A stretch of 64,000 bases of DNA, taken from Podospora bellae-mahoneyi. Lineage: Eukaryota > Ascomycota > Sordariomycetes > Sordariales > Podosporaceae. This document shows, one piece after another, positions 1 to 9,745 of this stretch (positions are counted from its first letter, which is position 1; every line of letters starts with the position of its first letter). A program made the position numbers and the translations under genes. Location of the stretch: positions 2,356,001-2,420,000 of the forward strand of contig NC_085881.1 of the NCBI RefSeq assembly GCF_035222275.1, written 5' to 3'. The notes under the pieces were generated by a model, which had not been told where the DNA came from, did no database searches, and saw nothing but the letters and a program-made list of their open reading frames with translations.

Positions 1-42
1 TACACTTGCGTACACGTCCTCCTTCTTCGTGCCCGTGACCAT
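1..42 (-). CDS. 5' tip of a minus-strand gene, cut by the window edge
   Basis: On the minus strand an ATG at 42-40 sits in a strong start context (CCGCCGCC before ATGG) and opens 14 codons reading MVTGTKKEDVYASV up to the edge. The 250 bases behind it look like a promoter or leader with no competing frame. The fragment is too short to assign a family, and a chance ATG cannot be excluded. Confidence 0.3.
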   Translation of the reverse strand, partial: MVTGTKKEDVYASV

Positions 43-2685
43 GGCGGCGGTGTATTAGATGTCGAACCTTGGGGGAGCGTATGTGCGTGGTACGTGATAT
101 GTGTTGAGCGATAATGGTACAGAACAAGGCAAGTGGAAGATAGCAAAGCAGAAGAGCCACAGACAACAAAGACTTGAAGACCAAAAATAAGAACGGACGA
201 AGTTTGTCGGGCCCGAACTGGGAGATGTTTAAAGATGCAGGCAGGATGTGGCAGGAAGACTGGACGAAGGCGACTGAAGAGGATGGAAATGGAGCTAAGC
301 AGCTTCCCTAGCTTGTTGTGCCGCAAGCGCTAATAATTGACACCCCTGACGTCTGCCCCATCGGTTATTACCTTGGGTACCCTACCACTACCACCACCAC
401 CACCACCATCAAATCATCTTTTTGCCTGACCGGCCCATGGCGATGTGCAACCCAACGGCACCTTTTGATAATTCCTTCTTGCAGCCTGCAGCATGCGGCA
501 GCTCTTGCATTGAAGCAGCAGGGCCCGGTGCAGAGCAGCGGGGCTACCGCAGGTCTTCTTGTCGCGATGATCTGTTTGGTTCTCCTTCCTGTGTTACGGC
601 CCTCAAGAGAGTGGACATCAACCTTGGGCACTCTGTATGGCTTTTTCCAGCGTCTTTGGGTATCAAGAGACGTTGTAACCAAGAGCCCAGTGGGAGATCT
701 CACCTGCCAAGATTTGGACGTCAACACCGTTTTTGATGTTACATTTGCGAGACACCTCATGGGTGGTGGCTTGCAGAGCGTCCCTTCTGCGCGTCTGCAG
801 CATGCCGCCACTGGTGGCGTGAGTGCTATAACGACGATAACGTTGGCTACCGGGAAAGTTTTGTTTCTCAGTCTAGGGTATGTCTGTAGCTGTCAGCGAG
901 AACTCTTTGCATTCTTTCCTACCTCAGCCCTCCTTCTCTACCAAAACCTTCAACACCAACCCCTCCCAGTCCCAGCTCCCCTTCCCAGCCCAGCGGTATC
1001 GCTAACACTTTCCTTGCCTGCCGGGATCAAGAAAGCAAGCACTTGACAGGCGCCCAGGGCTCCACCATGGCGTTGGGCAAAGAGATCCAGTGGGGCCCCT
1101 TCACCATCAAAAAGCGGAGCCAATTGCATCATCAAATTCTCGCTCAATCCTACCCCTCGGCCAAATGCCCCGCATTCCATCGCATCTCACCGCCAAGTGG
1201 TTGTGGTGTTTTTTATCAAACCAAACCTCCACTTGGGAACTCACCCCTCAGCCGCTTGGGCTGCAATCTCTCTAACAACATACCATGAGCGATATCAGAA
1301 AGAAAGACTCACTCACATAGCATAGCTACCCAACTATCACCCTTCGGCTCGGCCGTATTCTAATGCTAGTTAGCCCCCTCGATCCATCCCACCCTCCGCA
1401 GTTACAGCCAGCTCACACTCGCAGCTGCTCTCGAGTGAGGAACTCCACTCACCCATATCTCTCTCCTCTCAGCCGGCCCACTAGAGATTTGGAAAGATGT
1501 CGAAACATCAGTCTAGACAGGCTCCAGTCACACGTGGGGGGAGGCAATGGCGATGGTGTTTTGCGGTTGAGCCCAAACGCTGGACGCGCGGTTTGTGGAT
1601 GGATGGATGTGAGACGATGAACAATGACCCCTGAGCCCCTGAGCACAGGAGCGCCCTGATAGTGGAAACGTTTGTGAGGTCTTTTGGGGTTGGGCAACTG
1701 CTTCCTGGATTAGAAGACCAGACTTGGTGGGCTGGATCTGCTCTGGAAGGTTGAGCAGCTCTGGAGAAGACAGAGGTCGTAGGGTATTGTCTGGGTTGAT
1801 GTGTGCGGTGCCCGACGAAGAGACCTGAATGCGTCTTTGATACATACTGGACCGGCACCGGCCCCACTTACCGGCGGACGACCAGCCACGGACTCGGACC
1901 CGGCAGTCGGTTGGAACCCAAGAGAGTTTCGGCCGGTCGAGTCTTCTCACGGGCAAAACAAACTCACCGACACTGATCTTCATAACTGGTGACTCTACGA
2001 CTTGGTGATATCAACAGATCAGCCTTTGCGACCTTGCGTCACTGCAGCTACTGCCTCTCTGTCATCGTTTTCTCCACCGATCCGTCTCATGTGTCTGGTC
2101 ACGCTAGTTTATGACACCGAGGCAGTTAGTTGGCTGCACACGCAAGTCAACGATGATCTGCCATAAAGAGGTATTTGCTCCCTGCCCAGATACTGGACAC
2201 CTCACTTTCGACTTTCTCACTTCATAATTCACCACTTGCCCCTGTCTGTTCCAAGTTACTCCATATTTCTTGCTCGCAAACTTCCCGGACCCCAGTTAAC
2301 TGTTGTCTCACTTTCCCCACCGTCCTCACCACACTCATCCATGACCTACATCTTTAAGTGACACAATTTCCGAACGCGGCTTGGTTTTTAGCCATATCCA
2401 TTTTGCTCAACCGCTTCTCATCATCCAAGCTCACCACCTCTCACCAGTTCCTCACTCACGCCGACTTTCCTTACCATACTAAGCAAGCACGGCACCCCCC
2501 ATTTCAACGTAACCAATCCCATGATGAGAAACCTACTTTACTGCCAAAAAAAACCCCCCGGACCATTGCATCATAACAGCTGTAAATTTCATCATTATAA
2601 CCTCAACAAGAACATGGCATTTTCCTCCTGAAAAACCCTTCCCATACAAAATGATATCGTACACATGCCCTCTCCCCCCTTAAAC
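43..2685. other. 2.6 kb without a supported gene
   Basis: Several open frames of 60-240 codons occur here (for example 318-1046 plus). None has a recognisable domain, a consistent splice pattern or a convincing start, and several overlap on both strands. It holds a short (CCA)n run near 382-408. The right part is the 3' flank of the metal transporter gene. I see no RNA gene or mobile element. Confidence 0.5.
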
Positions 2686-4128
2686 CTACATATCCTTCTT
2701 CAACCCATGCTCCGGCTTATGCGTAGTCTCATAATCAACATGCACATACGCCCGTTCCACATCCGGCAGCTCCTCCAGCTTCATCTGCAGCGCCTCCGCC
2801 ACATCATGCGTCTCACTCAAGCTCGCCTCGGCATCCATCACCACATCCACCTCCGCAATCAGCCTCGGCCCGCTGTGATACGCCCTCACGGTATCAATCT
2901 GCCTAATCAGCGGGCTATGCGTCACACACACATACGTGATCAGCTGCTGAACCTCCACACTAGCCACAACGCCCACCAACAGCAAAAATTCCGTAAAAGC
3001 AGTCCTAAGCCAGAGACCAGAGATGACGACCGACAAGAAAATCGCACCAGCCGGGTCCAACCACCAGATCAGCTTGGAACCGCCAACTGAAGTCAGGATG
3101 CCAAACCCGTTGACAAGAAGGTCGTTCCTGTGGTCTTGCCAGAGGATGCGCACTTGGGAGTACTTGTCCTTGATGCCCCAGGTGTAGAGGAACAAGGTGA
3201 ACTTTGTCGCAAAGGCCGCGCCGACGGCGATGATGGACGGGAGGTGGAAATCCTTAAGTTGGTCCTCCCCGTTGTGCTCCGCCAAGTCTCTCGCGGCAAA
3301 AGAAATGATAATCATCGACACGGCCGTCATCAAAAAGCAAAAGACGATATTGCCCACCGTTTCCAGTCTTGCTCTCCCGGCAGGAAATCGGTTCGGGTCA
3401 ACTCTCTTGACTGCCCTGTTGGTGAGAATAAGCGTGACGTTGCTCATTGGGTCGAAGATGGCGTCTGCCATGGTGGTGAAAAGAGACAGCGACCCAGACG
3501 AGATGGCGGCGTAGAGTTGGAGGACGGTAAGAACCACGTTGGCAGCCAAAGAGCCCCAGACGGCGATCTGGAACTTGAGGTGATCTTCACCGTGCTCCTG
3601 TTTGGCTTCAGCGCGGTGTTCCTCGACCGTCTTGAGCATTCGCTCGATCGTTTCGTTTTGCGCTTCATAAAACCCGCGGAGCTGGCGGGCTTGGGTGGCG
3701 TTGCGCCCAAAGGGCTTGATGTATCCAGAGAACTTGCTGCTTTTGTTGGAGCCCGAGCCGGAGCTGGACGGGGCGTCTCGCTTCCTGGACGTGTTCGCCT
3801 TGATCTCGGCAAGTTCGGACTCGGTCTTGTATCTTTGCGAAAGGCCGTAGGGGTCGTTGCCGGCGCCGACAAGGGGGAAGCGGCCTGCCCGTTGAGATTC
3901 TATCTCGACATCGTCAGGGCGGTGGGGATGGCGGGCGACGGTGGTGTCATCAGCGCCGTCGGTGGCTTCGATGGCGGTGCTGTTGGCGCCGTCTATAGTC
4001 ATTCTGTTCATGGGAGCGGCGGGGGAGGTTGCGCGCGATCGGGACAGTCGAGGGGTGTTAGCCGTCTCGGACTGGGTCCTGAACGCGTGCGGGTGGAAGG
4101 AGATGCTAGCTGATAGATCCGGCTCCAT
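2686..4128 (-). CDS. Cation diffusion facilitator, Mn-type (MTP8-11-like)
   Basis: A 480-aa metal/H+ antiporter of the cation diffusion facilitator family, probably in an organelle or vacuolar membrane. The first 180 residues are polar and probably disordered. A stretch near 155-170 (FYEAQNETIERML) resembles the region just before the membrane domain in plant Mn-CDFs. Transmembrane helices run from about 190 to 385, followed by a cytosolic C-terminal domain ending in a conserved-looking VHVDYE motif. The metal-site motifs are DAIFD (about 222-226) and DHRND (about 332-336). Both are DxxxD, the signature associated with Mn-CDFs; Zn members usually have HxxxD. The frame is open upstream to a GTG at 4257, but the first ATG is at 4128 and was chosen. 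The gene is a single exon. Substrate is inferred from the motif only. Confidence 0.88.
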   Translation of the reverse strand: MEPDLSASISFHPHAFRTQSETANTPRLSRSRATSPAAPMNRMTIDGANSTAIEATDGADDTTVARHPHRPDDVEIESQRAGRFPLVGAGNDPYGLSQRYKTESELAEIKANTSRKRDAPSSSGSGSNKSSKFSGYIKPFGRNATQARQLRGFYEAQNETIERMLKTVEEHRAEAKQEHGEDHLKFQIAVWGSLAANVVLTVLQLYAAISSGSLSLFTTMADAIFDPMSNVTLILTNRAVKRVDPNRFPAGRARLETVGNIVFCFLMTAVSMIIISFAARDLAEHNGEDQLKDFHLPSIIAVGAAFATKFTLFLYTWGIKDKYSQVRILWQDHRNDLLVNGFGILTSVGGSKLIWWLDPAGAIFLSVVISGLWLRTAFTEFLLLVGVVASVEVQQLITYVCVTHSPLIRQIDTVRAYHSGPRLIAEVDVVMDAEASLSETHDVAEALQMKLEELPDVERAYVHVDYETTHKPEHGLKKDM

Positions 4129-5417
4129 TGCGCCCTGTTTGACGAAATCTCGATCCCCGGTGCCAAAGTTGGGAAAAGCTCGATGGAAAAAGCTGCGGTA
4201 TTTCCTTCCTGATGTAGAGATGAGGGGCCGGGGTCGGTCGCAGATGGTAGGTTCCACTCGCGATGCGTCAACAGATGGGTATCGCGATGATCTGATAAGA
4301 TGAACGCGTGGAGAAACTGTCGTGGGCCGAGCTCAAAGAGACGGGATGAACATCCCCAACCTTTTTCGATGGCTAAAGGGAAAGGGAAAGAGAGAGAGAG
4401 AGAGAGACAGACAGAACTGGGGATGTCGCAGACAGACGGTCTTGTATCAGGGGGGGCGTGTTGTTAGAACCGTGCGAACCCCTACCTCAGCTTCGAAACG
4501 TGTTTAGCAAGATGGGGTTTGCGTCTGGACTCCAGCTTCTCGGATGGTTGATCCTGCCCGCACGGTGTCCACCGTGCAGATGTGATTTGGCAAAGGCCGT
4601 CGACAGCTGCTGCAAACGAAATGGGCGATGCGACGCTTGAGTCGGGCGCGCTGCGGGATGATGGCCTGGGGAATAGGAAAAAGAACTCCGCTGTCGGTGC
4701 CGGCGGGGAGCTTTCTCCAACGACTGTCCGGGGTCATTCATTGTGATGAGTGAGCGTCAAGCCTAACAAGTGCTGCGAGACGCATCAAACGCGGGGGAGC
4801 GGTTGAAAGTATCATATATATATTTGGAAATCTCTCTTCCATATCTTCATCCAGGTGACGATAAAGTCGATGTTGAGGCTGAAGAGCACCCGGTGATGGA
4901 CGACATGGTTCGATCGTTTCGATTGACCATGGGTGTTTCTTCAGTGGGTTTAAGGAGGCAACAGCGGGGTCGGTGAACGGTGTTGATGAGGGGCCGATGT
5001 CTTCATTCGCAGCTTGGTGAGGAGGCCTCTTGAAATCGTCGAGATGGCATTCAAATCGAAGCTTAGATGTCAAGCAATTCCTTGCGGAGGGCGTCTCCCA
5101 CTTATAAACCGTTCATGCACATGGTTTTGCGGGGCCCCGGACATGAGTCGGGACAGCTCGGAAGCAACAGGGCACTTCGCGGGTGACTGCCGAAGCCATT
5201 CCCGCCATGCCAAGACCCACTACTCACTGTGTGTCCGGGTGTACACTCGGGCAACCCTCTGTAGAACATCACTTATCATTACGAGGTAGAAATATCCAGG
5301 AAATACAAGAGACATATGCTCGTGACCTGACGCAGTCCCGCGCTTAAACCAACCTCTCCCGGCAGGACTACCCAAACCCATCACCACATCATTCAACTTC
5401 ATTACCCAATCTGATCG
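4129..5417. other. Intergenic stretch with a GA microsatellite
   Basis: This is the upstream region of the metal transporter and the 3' flank of the hydrolase. A (GA)n run lies at about 4390-4411, which reads as (TC)n on the strand of the transporter leader. Short open frames at 4738-5073 and 5014-5289 have no supporting features. Confidence 0.5.
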
Positions 5418-6481
5418 TCAAAGCTTGGCCTCCGTCTTCTGGCTCCCCTCCGCCTCAACGGGCACCACAGCCTCCTGTGTTTGCTGAGCCTTCGGTGTCT
5501 CCCCAGCCTTCTTCAACACCTCCTCCCCTCCCCCAGCCCGTTCCAATATCCAACCAGCAACATCCTCAAAAAACTCGCCACTACACTCCCCATCACAATG
5601 CAGCTGATGATACCACCCCTCATACGCCCTCAGCGTCCTATCCTTCACCCCACCCGCACACCCCTCAAACCACTGCTTTGTAGCCTCAAACCAGGTCGTC
5701 TTATCCGCCGTCCCATGCCCAACCCACAAGCTCTTCACCACCCCCTCCTTCCCCAGCTTCGTCCTCCCCTGCTGCAAATCATTCGTCCTGTCCAACAACC
5801 CGGCAAAACCCTCCAGCGTGCCCGTATCATGCATCAGCTCATCCTCCTTGATACTCACTTGCACATGTTGATCCCTCGTCAGATGCTCGACAGCAATCTT
5901 GTGCGCAAGCTGAAAGTGCGGCATCAACCTCCCCGCCAGTCTTCCAACGGTAATCTTCAACCAAGACGGTCTTTCCTCTGGAGAGAACCCGATAAACGGT
6001 GCTTCAAGGAGGAGACCCCGAACCTTCTCCACCAAGGACTCATACTTTGGGTCAGCAGCAAAGGTGAGAACTTGTCCTCCACCCATGCTGTGTCCCATTA
6101 CGAAGACCGGTTCTTGGCTCCCGGGTGTGCCGAGAAGATGGGGCTGTGAGAGGAAGGCAGCAATGTCTGAGAGAACTTGCGCTGTTGGGCCCGTGAGACC
6201 CCTTTCGGCAGGTTTCTTGACTGACCGGCCCCATCCTCGCTGGTCAAAGCCGTACACAGCGATTCCTTTGGAGGCGAGGTGGGAGAAGAAGGCTGGGTAG
6301 CGGTTGATGTGGTCTGAGAAGCCGTGGATGAAGACTAGCCTGGCTTTGATGGGTCCATCGGGCTATGAGGTGGTTAGCGAGGGAGCAATGCGAGTAGGAG
6401 AAGGGAACAACGGACAAGCCATGACTTGGTGTAGAGCTCTGCTCCCGAGACGGTAAAGGTGCCTTCTTGTTCGAGGACCAT
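5418..6481 (-). CDS. Alpha/beta hydrolase, monoacylglycerol lipase type
   Basis: A 336-aa serine hydrolase that probably cleaves monoacylglycerols at lipid droplets or membranes (family role, yeast Yju3-like). Two exons: 6481-6416 and 6362-5418, joined over a 53-nt intron with donor GTCCGT and acceptor CTCATAG. The join restores the family start: a PDGPIKA strand followed by the oxyanion motif IHGFSDH. The nucleophile elbow is GHSMGGG, with Ser at about 114. The probable acid is Asp in HGTADKTT and the base is His in GWYHQLHCD. The length is typical, with a 35-residue polar tail at the C-terminus. The first ATG of exon 1 is at 6481. No signal peptide is seen. Confidence 0.9.
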
Positions 6482-7029
6482 TGTGAAGTTGTTTGATTGA
6501 CTAGGCAACAACAATGGTGGACGTGATCCGAGATCAAATGGGAATGAAATAGCAAGAACAAAATCAAAAGAAGGCTGGGACTAAAAAGACATGATGGACG
6601 ACACGACAAGACATGATGACATTGGTCGCTTTGTCGGAGGGCGTTCCATGTGGGGCTGGGCTGGGGCTTGGGGCGCAGGTCATCCCTCGTTCACGTGCCA
6701 ATTATTCAACCTCAACCCTTCGACTTCAAGAGTTGCTCTTTCCCTGACTGCCCTGCCTCAGCTCCTTCCTGCAGATGCCCGAGCAGGCAACAGCTGACCA
6801 CCTCAATTTAGGCGGAAGGTACTTACTTGACTCTCGGCTTCTTCTTCGGACGATGCCTGATTTTCACCATGCAACTTTTCAATGCTTACATTCTTCAATC
6901 CGATACAACACCATCTTTGGAATCATGTTCAGCGCCATGTAGTTCGCGTTGGTGGGCGGTGGCGGCCAACAGCCGTTCACACGAGTATATCGACCAAGAT
7001 CTCATGGATAACTCAACTACCTAGCATTC
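6482..7029. other. Intergenic, upstream of the hydrolase
   Basis: This is the probable promoter of the lipase gene plus the 3' flank of the decayed gene on the same strand. Open frames on both strands (for example 6591-6797) are short and featureless. I see no repeat or RNA gene. Confidence 0.45.
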
Positions 7030-8300
7030 CTATTGGTACCGAACCAAGTCTCGAGTTCCACTGCCATCCCCAGTTATTCGAAAAGCCTTGGCTTCCCCTG
7101 AGGCTTCTTCTCGCCCTTGGGCTCCTTTGTCTCCTGTGGTTTCTGCTTGCCCACAGCCGACGGCGACGTCCTGTTTCCCTTTGAAGACTCGAGGAGCAGC
7201 TCCGTTCCGCTTGGCGTTGCTCCCGCCCGACCACGCCTCCAAGAAACCACCAGTATTCTCCGCCTCCAACAGCCTGTAGTCCCGGTTATAACTCTCCGAA
7301 GAGACGATCTCGTAGGCAAGGCAGTACCCTGGCCGGCTCCTCCACGGGTGAGGTCCGCGTTGTCACCAGAGCATGCAAAGTTGGCCTGCTTCAAGGCCAG
7401 ATTACACTCGCTGGCTTGGAGAGTGTGGTTGGCCATCAGGCTTGTCTTGTCGCACTCATGCCTATTTGGGTGGTCTGTCCAGTTCCGCGCGCTGATCCAG
7501 GTTGGGACTCGGTGTTCTGGATAGTCGTCGTGGGGGGTGGCCACTAAGAAGAGATCGGATATGCGCACTATGTCGTCCTTGTTTGCGTATTCATTGCAAA
7601 AGTACTCAATGGCTGATTCCACGGAACCGGGAGTGTAGTAGTTATCACCCGGAGCGTCTGGACCAGTCCTCCGTGCGCCCGGTGACTTGAGAGGACAGGA
7701 GGCGTTGGCGAGCTGGGCAGTTGTGTCGAGATCGAAGTAAAAGTCATGATCGCCTGACGTGGCCAATGCCGGGCTTGAACTTCTATGTCGGTGGTGTTGG
7801 AAATGTTGGGCTCGGGTTCGAGAAACTGGCAGGGCCACTTTTCATTCCTGAGCTTGTCGGAACCGGGTATCTTGATGCCCTTTGCAGAGGAAGGCATCGA
7901 GAGTGCCTACACCGAGGGAACCGTCGCAGGTATCGCATAACAAGGGGAGCGGCCGTTCTTCTTTGCTTCCATCGTTCAAGTCCACTTTTGAGACTGGGCA
8001 GGGAGGCCACGGGCATGGGCAGTTTTCGAGACTGTTGTCGACGAGGCACGTTCCCTGGAGATTTTTATCCTCGCCCACTCCCATACAAGCCTCATCTTCG
8101 CAAACGACGTCTTCGACTTTGAGGCACACGTCGCAAGGGCAGTTGATGATGGGCTCCTTGGTGCAAAGGCCGAGGTAATTGCCTTCGCAGTCGGGCTCAG
8201 GGCATCTGGGCTTGTCGTCGGGACAGTCGTCGTCATCCGAGTTAGTCTCAGTATAAATACACCAGATATTTCTTCCCACAGCATCATCATCTTTTCGCAT
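7030..8300 (-). pseudogene. Decayed Cys-rich secreted-type protein gene
   Basis: Coding-like sequence runs on the minus strand but changes frame. The first part (8300 to about 7880) is Cys-rich, with repeated modules of the form GxC..NCPCxxxC (LGLCTKEPIINCPC, then QGTCLVDNSLENCPC) and a third, looser CDTCDG copy. The next part is read in another frame (about 7880-7785, KGIKIPGSDKL). The frame then returns (about 7785-7355, DHDFYFDLDTTAQL to CNLALKQANFACSGDN). It shifts again to a segment reading WRSRPGYCLAYEIVSS, which ends at 7030. An intron could hide one shift. The last shift has no usable splice sites. No signal peptide is visible and the start is uncertain (GTG at 8303, ATG at 8300). It lies head to head with a second decayed gene. 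The family is not recognised. Confidence 0.55.
8252..8259 (+). promoter_or_regulatory. TATA box
   Basis: TATAAATA lies about 60 bases before the signal-peptide-like coding start of the plus-strand metalloprotease-like gene. It also falls inside the start region of the decayed minus-strand gene, so it may be chance. Confidence 0.3.
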
Positions 8301-8309
8301 CACTTGCCA

Positions 8310-9394
8310 TCAACAAGAGACAGCAATTTGGGCCTTCCTCTTCCTCTGGGCCTTGGGTCTTGCCTGTCTCGCAACCGCGCTACCCCCCAACGAGTACCTT
8401 TACTGGATATCTTCAGAATGCTACGATCCGGATCCAGACTTCGCAAAGTACCCCCAAGAGGCCTTCTACATGGCCCGCAGTGCAGCTGAACGGCTGGCCA
8501 ATCCCACCGACACTTACTTCCACAACGTATTCTGGGCTATTTTCAAGACCGAGGTCTCCGACCAGAGGGGGTACCACTATCCGCAGCTTTTCGAGGCCGT
8601 CTATGGCGAAACGAAAATGGCAGCAAGCGCCATCGTTATGGAAAACCTAAACAGTTTGGGCAATGAATAGAAGAACACCACCAACCGCAACCAAGCCAAA
8701 GTGCACATCTGTACGGACGAATCCATCCTCCTTTCACTTTGGTCTTTCTATTACATATGGCTCTGTTAACACTATTAGACCGCGACGACCAGGACCGTTA
8801 CGAGGACACACGAGACCCGTGCAATATGTGGTATGTTTTTTTTCTAATCTTACCAACCATCCTTCCATCCTTCCCATCTTTCTAACCCGTGGCCAGATAT
8901 ATCAAAATCAACAGGGATGCCGTCCTGCCCGTCTTTGCCCTGTTTCACGAGTGGATGCATGCGTTTAGGTATTTTAGCATTGATTATCCCTATCCTGACA
9001 ATGAGCACACGGCGGGTTGGCAGAATGCCATGAGGCTGGATATGCAGTCGGCTTTGAGGAATGCGGAGTCGTATGGTATGTTGAGTGGGTTGAGTTTGGG
9101 GGTAGGGGAAGCTGGCCGTTTGCTGACTTGTGAATACTCAGCATTATTGGGACTCATGGCTTCGCTCGCGCTGATCTGACGCCTTCGCTTGGTGGGATCG
9201 CTGCTGCTGGGGGTGAGTGCGCGGGCTACACTCTTGACTGGGCGTGGGCGCAGCGGCTGAACGATCAGAAGTGGCAGGCGAAGGTTCCGGATGCTGTGGA
9301 GGAGGGCGGTGTTTGGACGAACCCGGTGATGGCGGGGGAGTTGTCGGTTTATTGTGATATCACGGGGACGAGGCGGACGAGGGGTTACGAGTAG
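8310..9394 (+). pseudogene. Decayed secreted HExxH metalloprotease-like gene
   Basis: The conceptual protein starts with a hydrophobic leader (AIWAFLFLWALGLACLATA, probable signal peptide). It has a zincin motif LFHEWMHAF at about 8944-8970 (HEWMH, an HExxH site), followed by NAESYALLGLMASLA. Introns are visible at about 8712-8779 (donor GTACGG, acceptor ATTAG; the join gives VHIYRDDQDRYEDTRDPCN), about 8828-8894 and about 9077-9142. Signs of decay: no ATG in frame with the leader, a TAG after NSLGNE at 8668-8670, a doubtful junction at the second intron, and a frame change near 9170 after which DLTPSLGGIAAAGGE continues to a stop at 9394. The exact peptidase family is unknown; it might be an asp-zincin. 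Confidence 0.55.
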
Positions 9395-9745
9395 GGGGGC
9401 TCAAAGACATGTGGGTTTCAAGCGTACCTTGCGTTGCCCGGGGTTTCCTGTGGTTTTTCTTTTGATTTTTCAAGAGATATGGTTCGGGAGCATTGATAGG
9501 AGCAAGCAAAGCTTCTGGTAGATGACCCATCTCACGCCGCACGGTGAGGAATGGAGAGCGAGGTTGTGATGCTGGTTTGAATTGTGTGTTTTTCTGGCGT
9601 TGACAAATCTGTACCTCTACCTACTTGACACACCTATTCTTAAAGCCACTTCATCCTCCTCAACTCCAACTCCTTGGCCAACCTCTCCTCTGACCCTCCC
9701 TTTTCCCCCGTGATAACACTCAACCCTTTTTTCTCCGCTTGGGAT
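9395..9745. other. Short convergent intergenic stretch
   Basis: This is the 3' flank of the decayed protease gene and of the disordered protein gene. The last part is C-rich. No feature is recognised. Confidence 0.45.

Noticed and set aside
318-1046. 242-codon plus-strand frame
   Set aside because: No domain, repetitive Thr run from (CCA)n, competing frames on both strands and no plausible promoter or homology.
3130-4113. 327-codon plus-strand frame
   Set aside because: Exact antisense of the cation diffusion facilitator gene; shadow of its codon bias.
4129-4257. Longer start (GTG at 4257) for the metal transporter
   Set aside because: Not an ATG; the first ATG in frame is at 4128 and the extra residues look like leader sequence.
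9077-9142. Alternative donor GTATGG in the decayed protease gene
   Set aside because: It keeps the downstream frame open but breaks the NAESYALLGLMASLA continuity given by the consensus GTATGT; left undecided within the pseudogene call.
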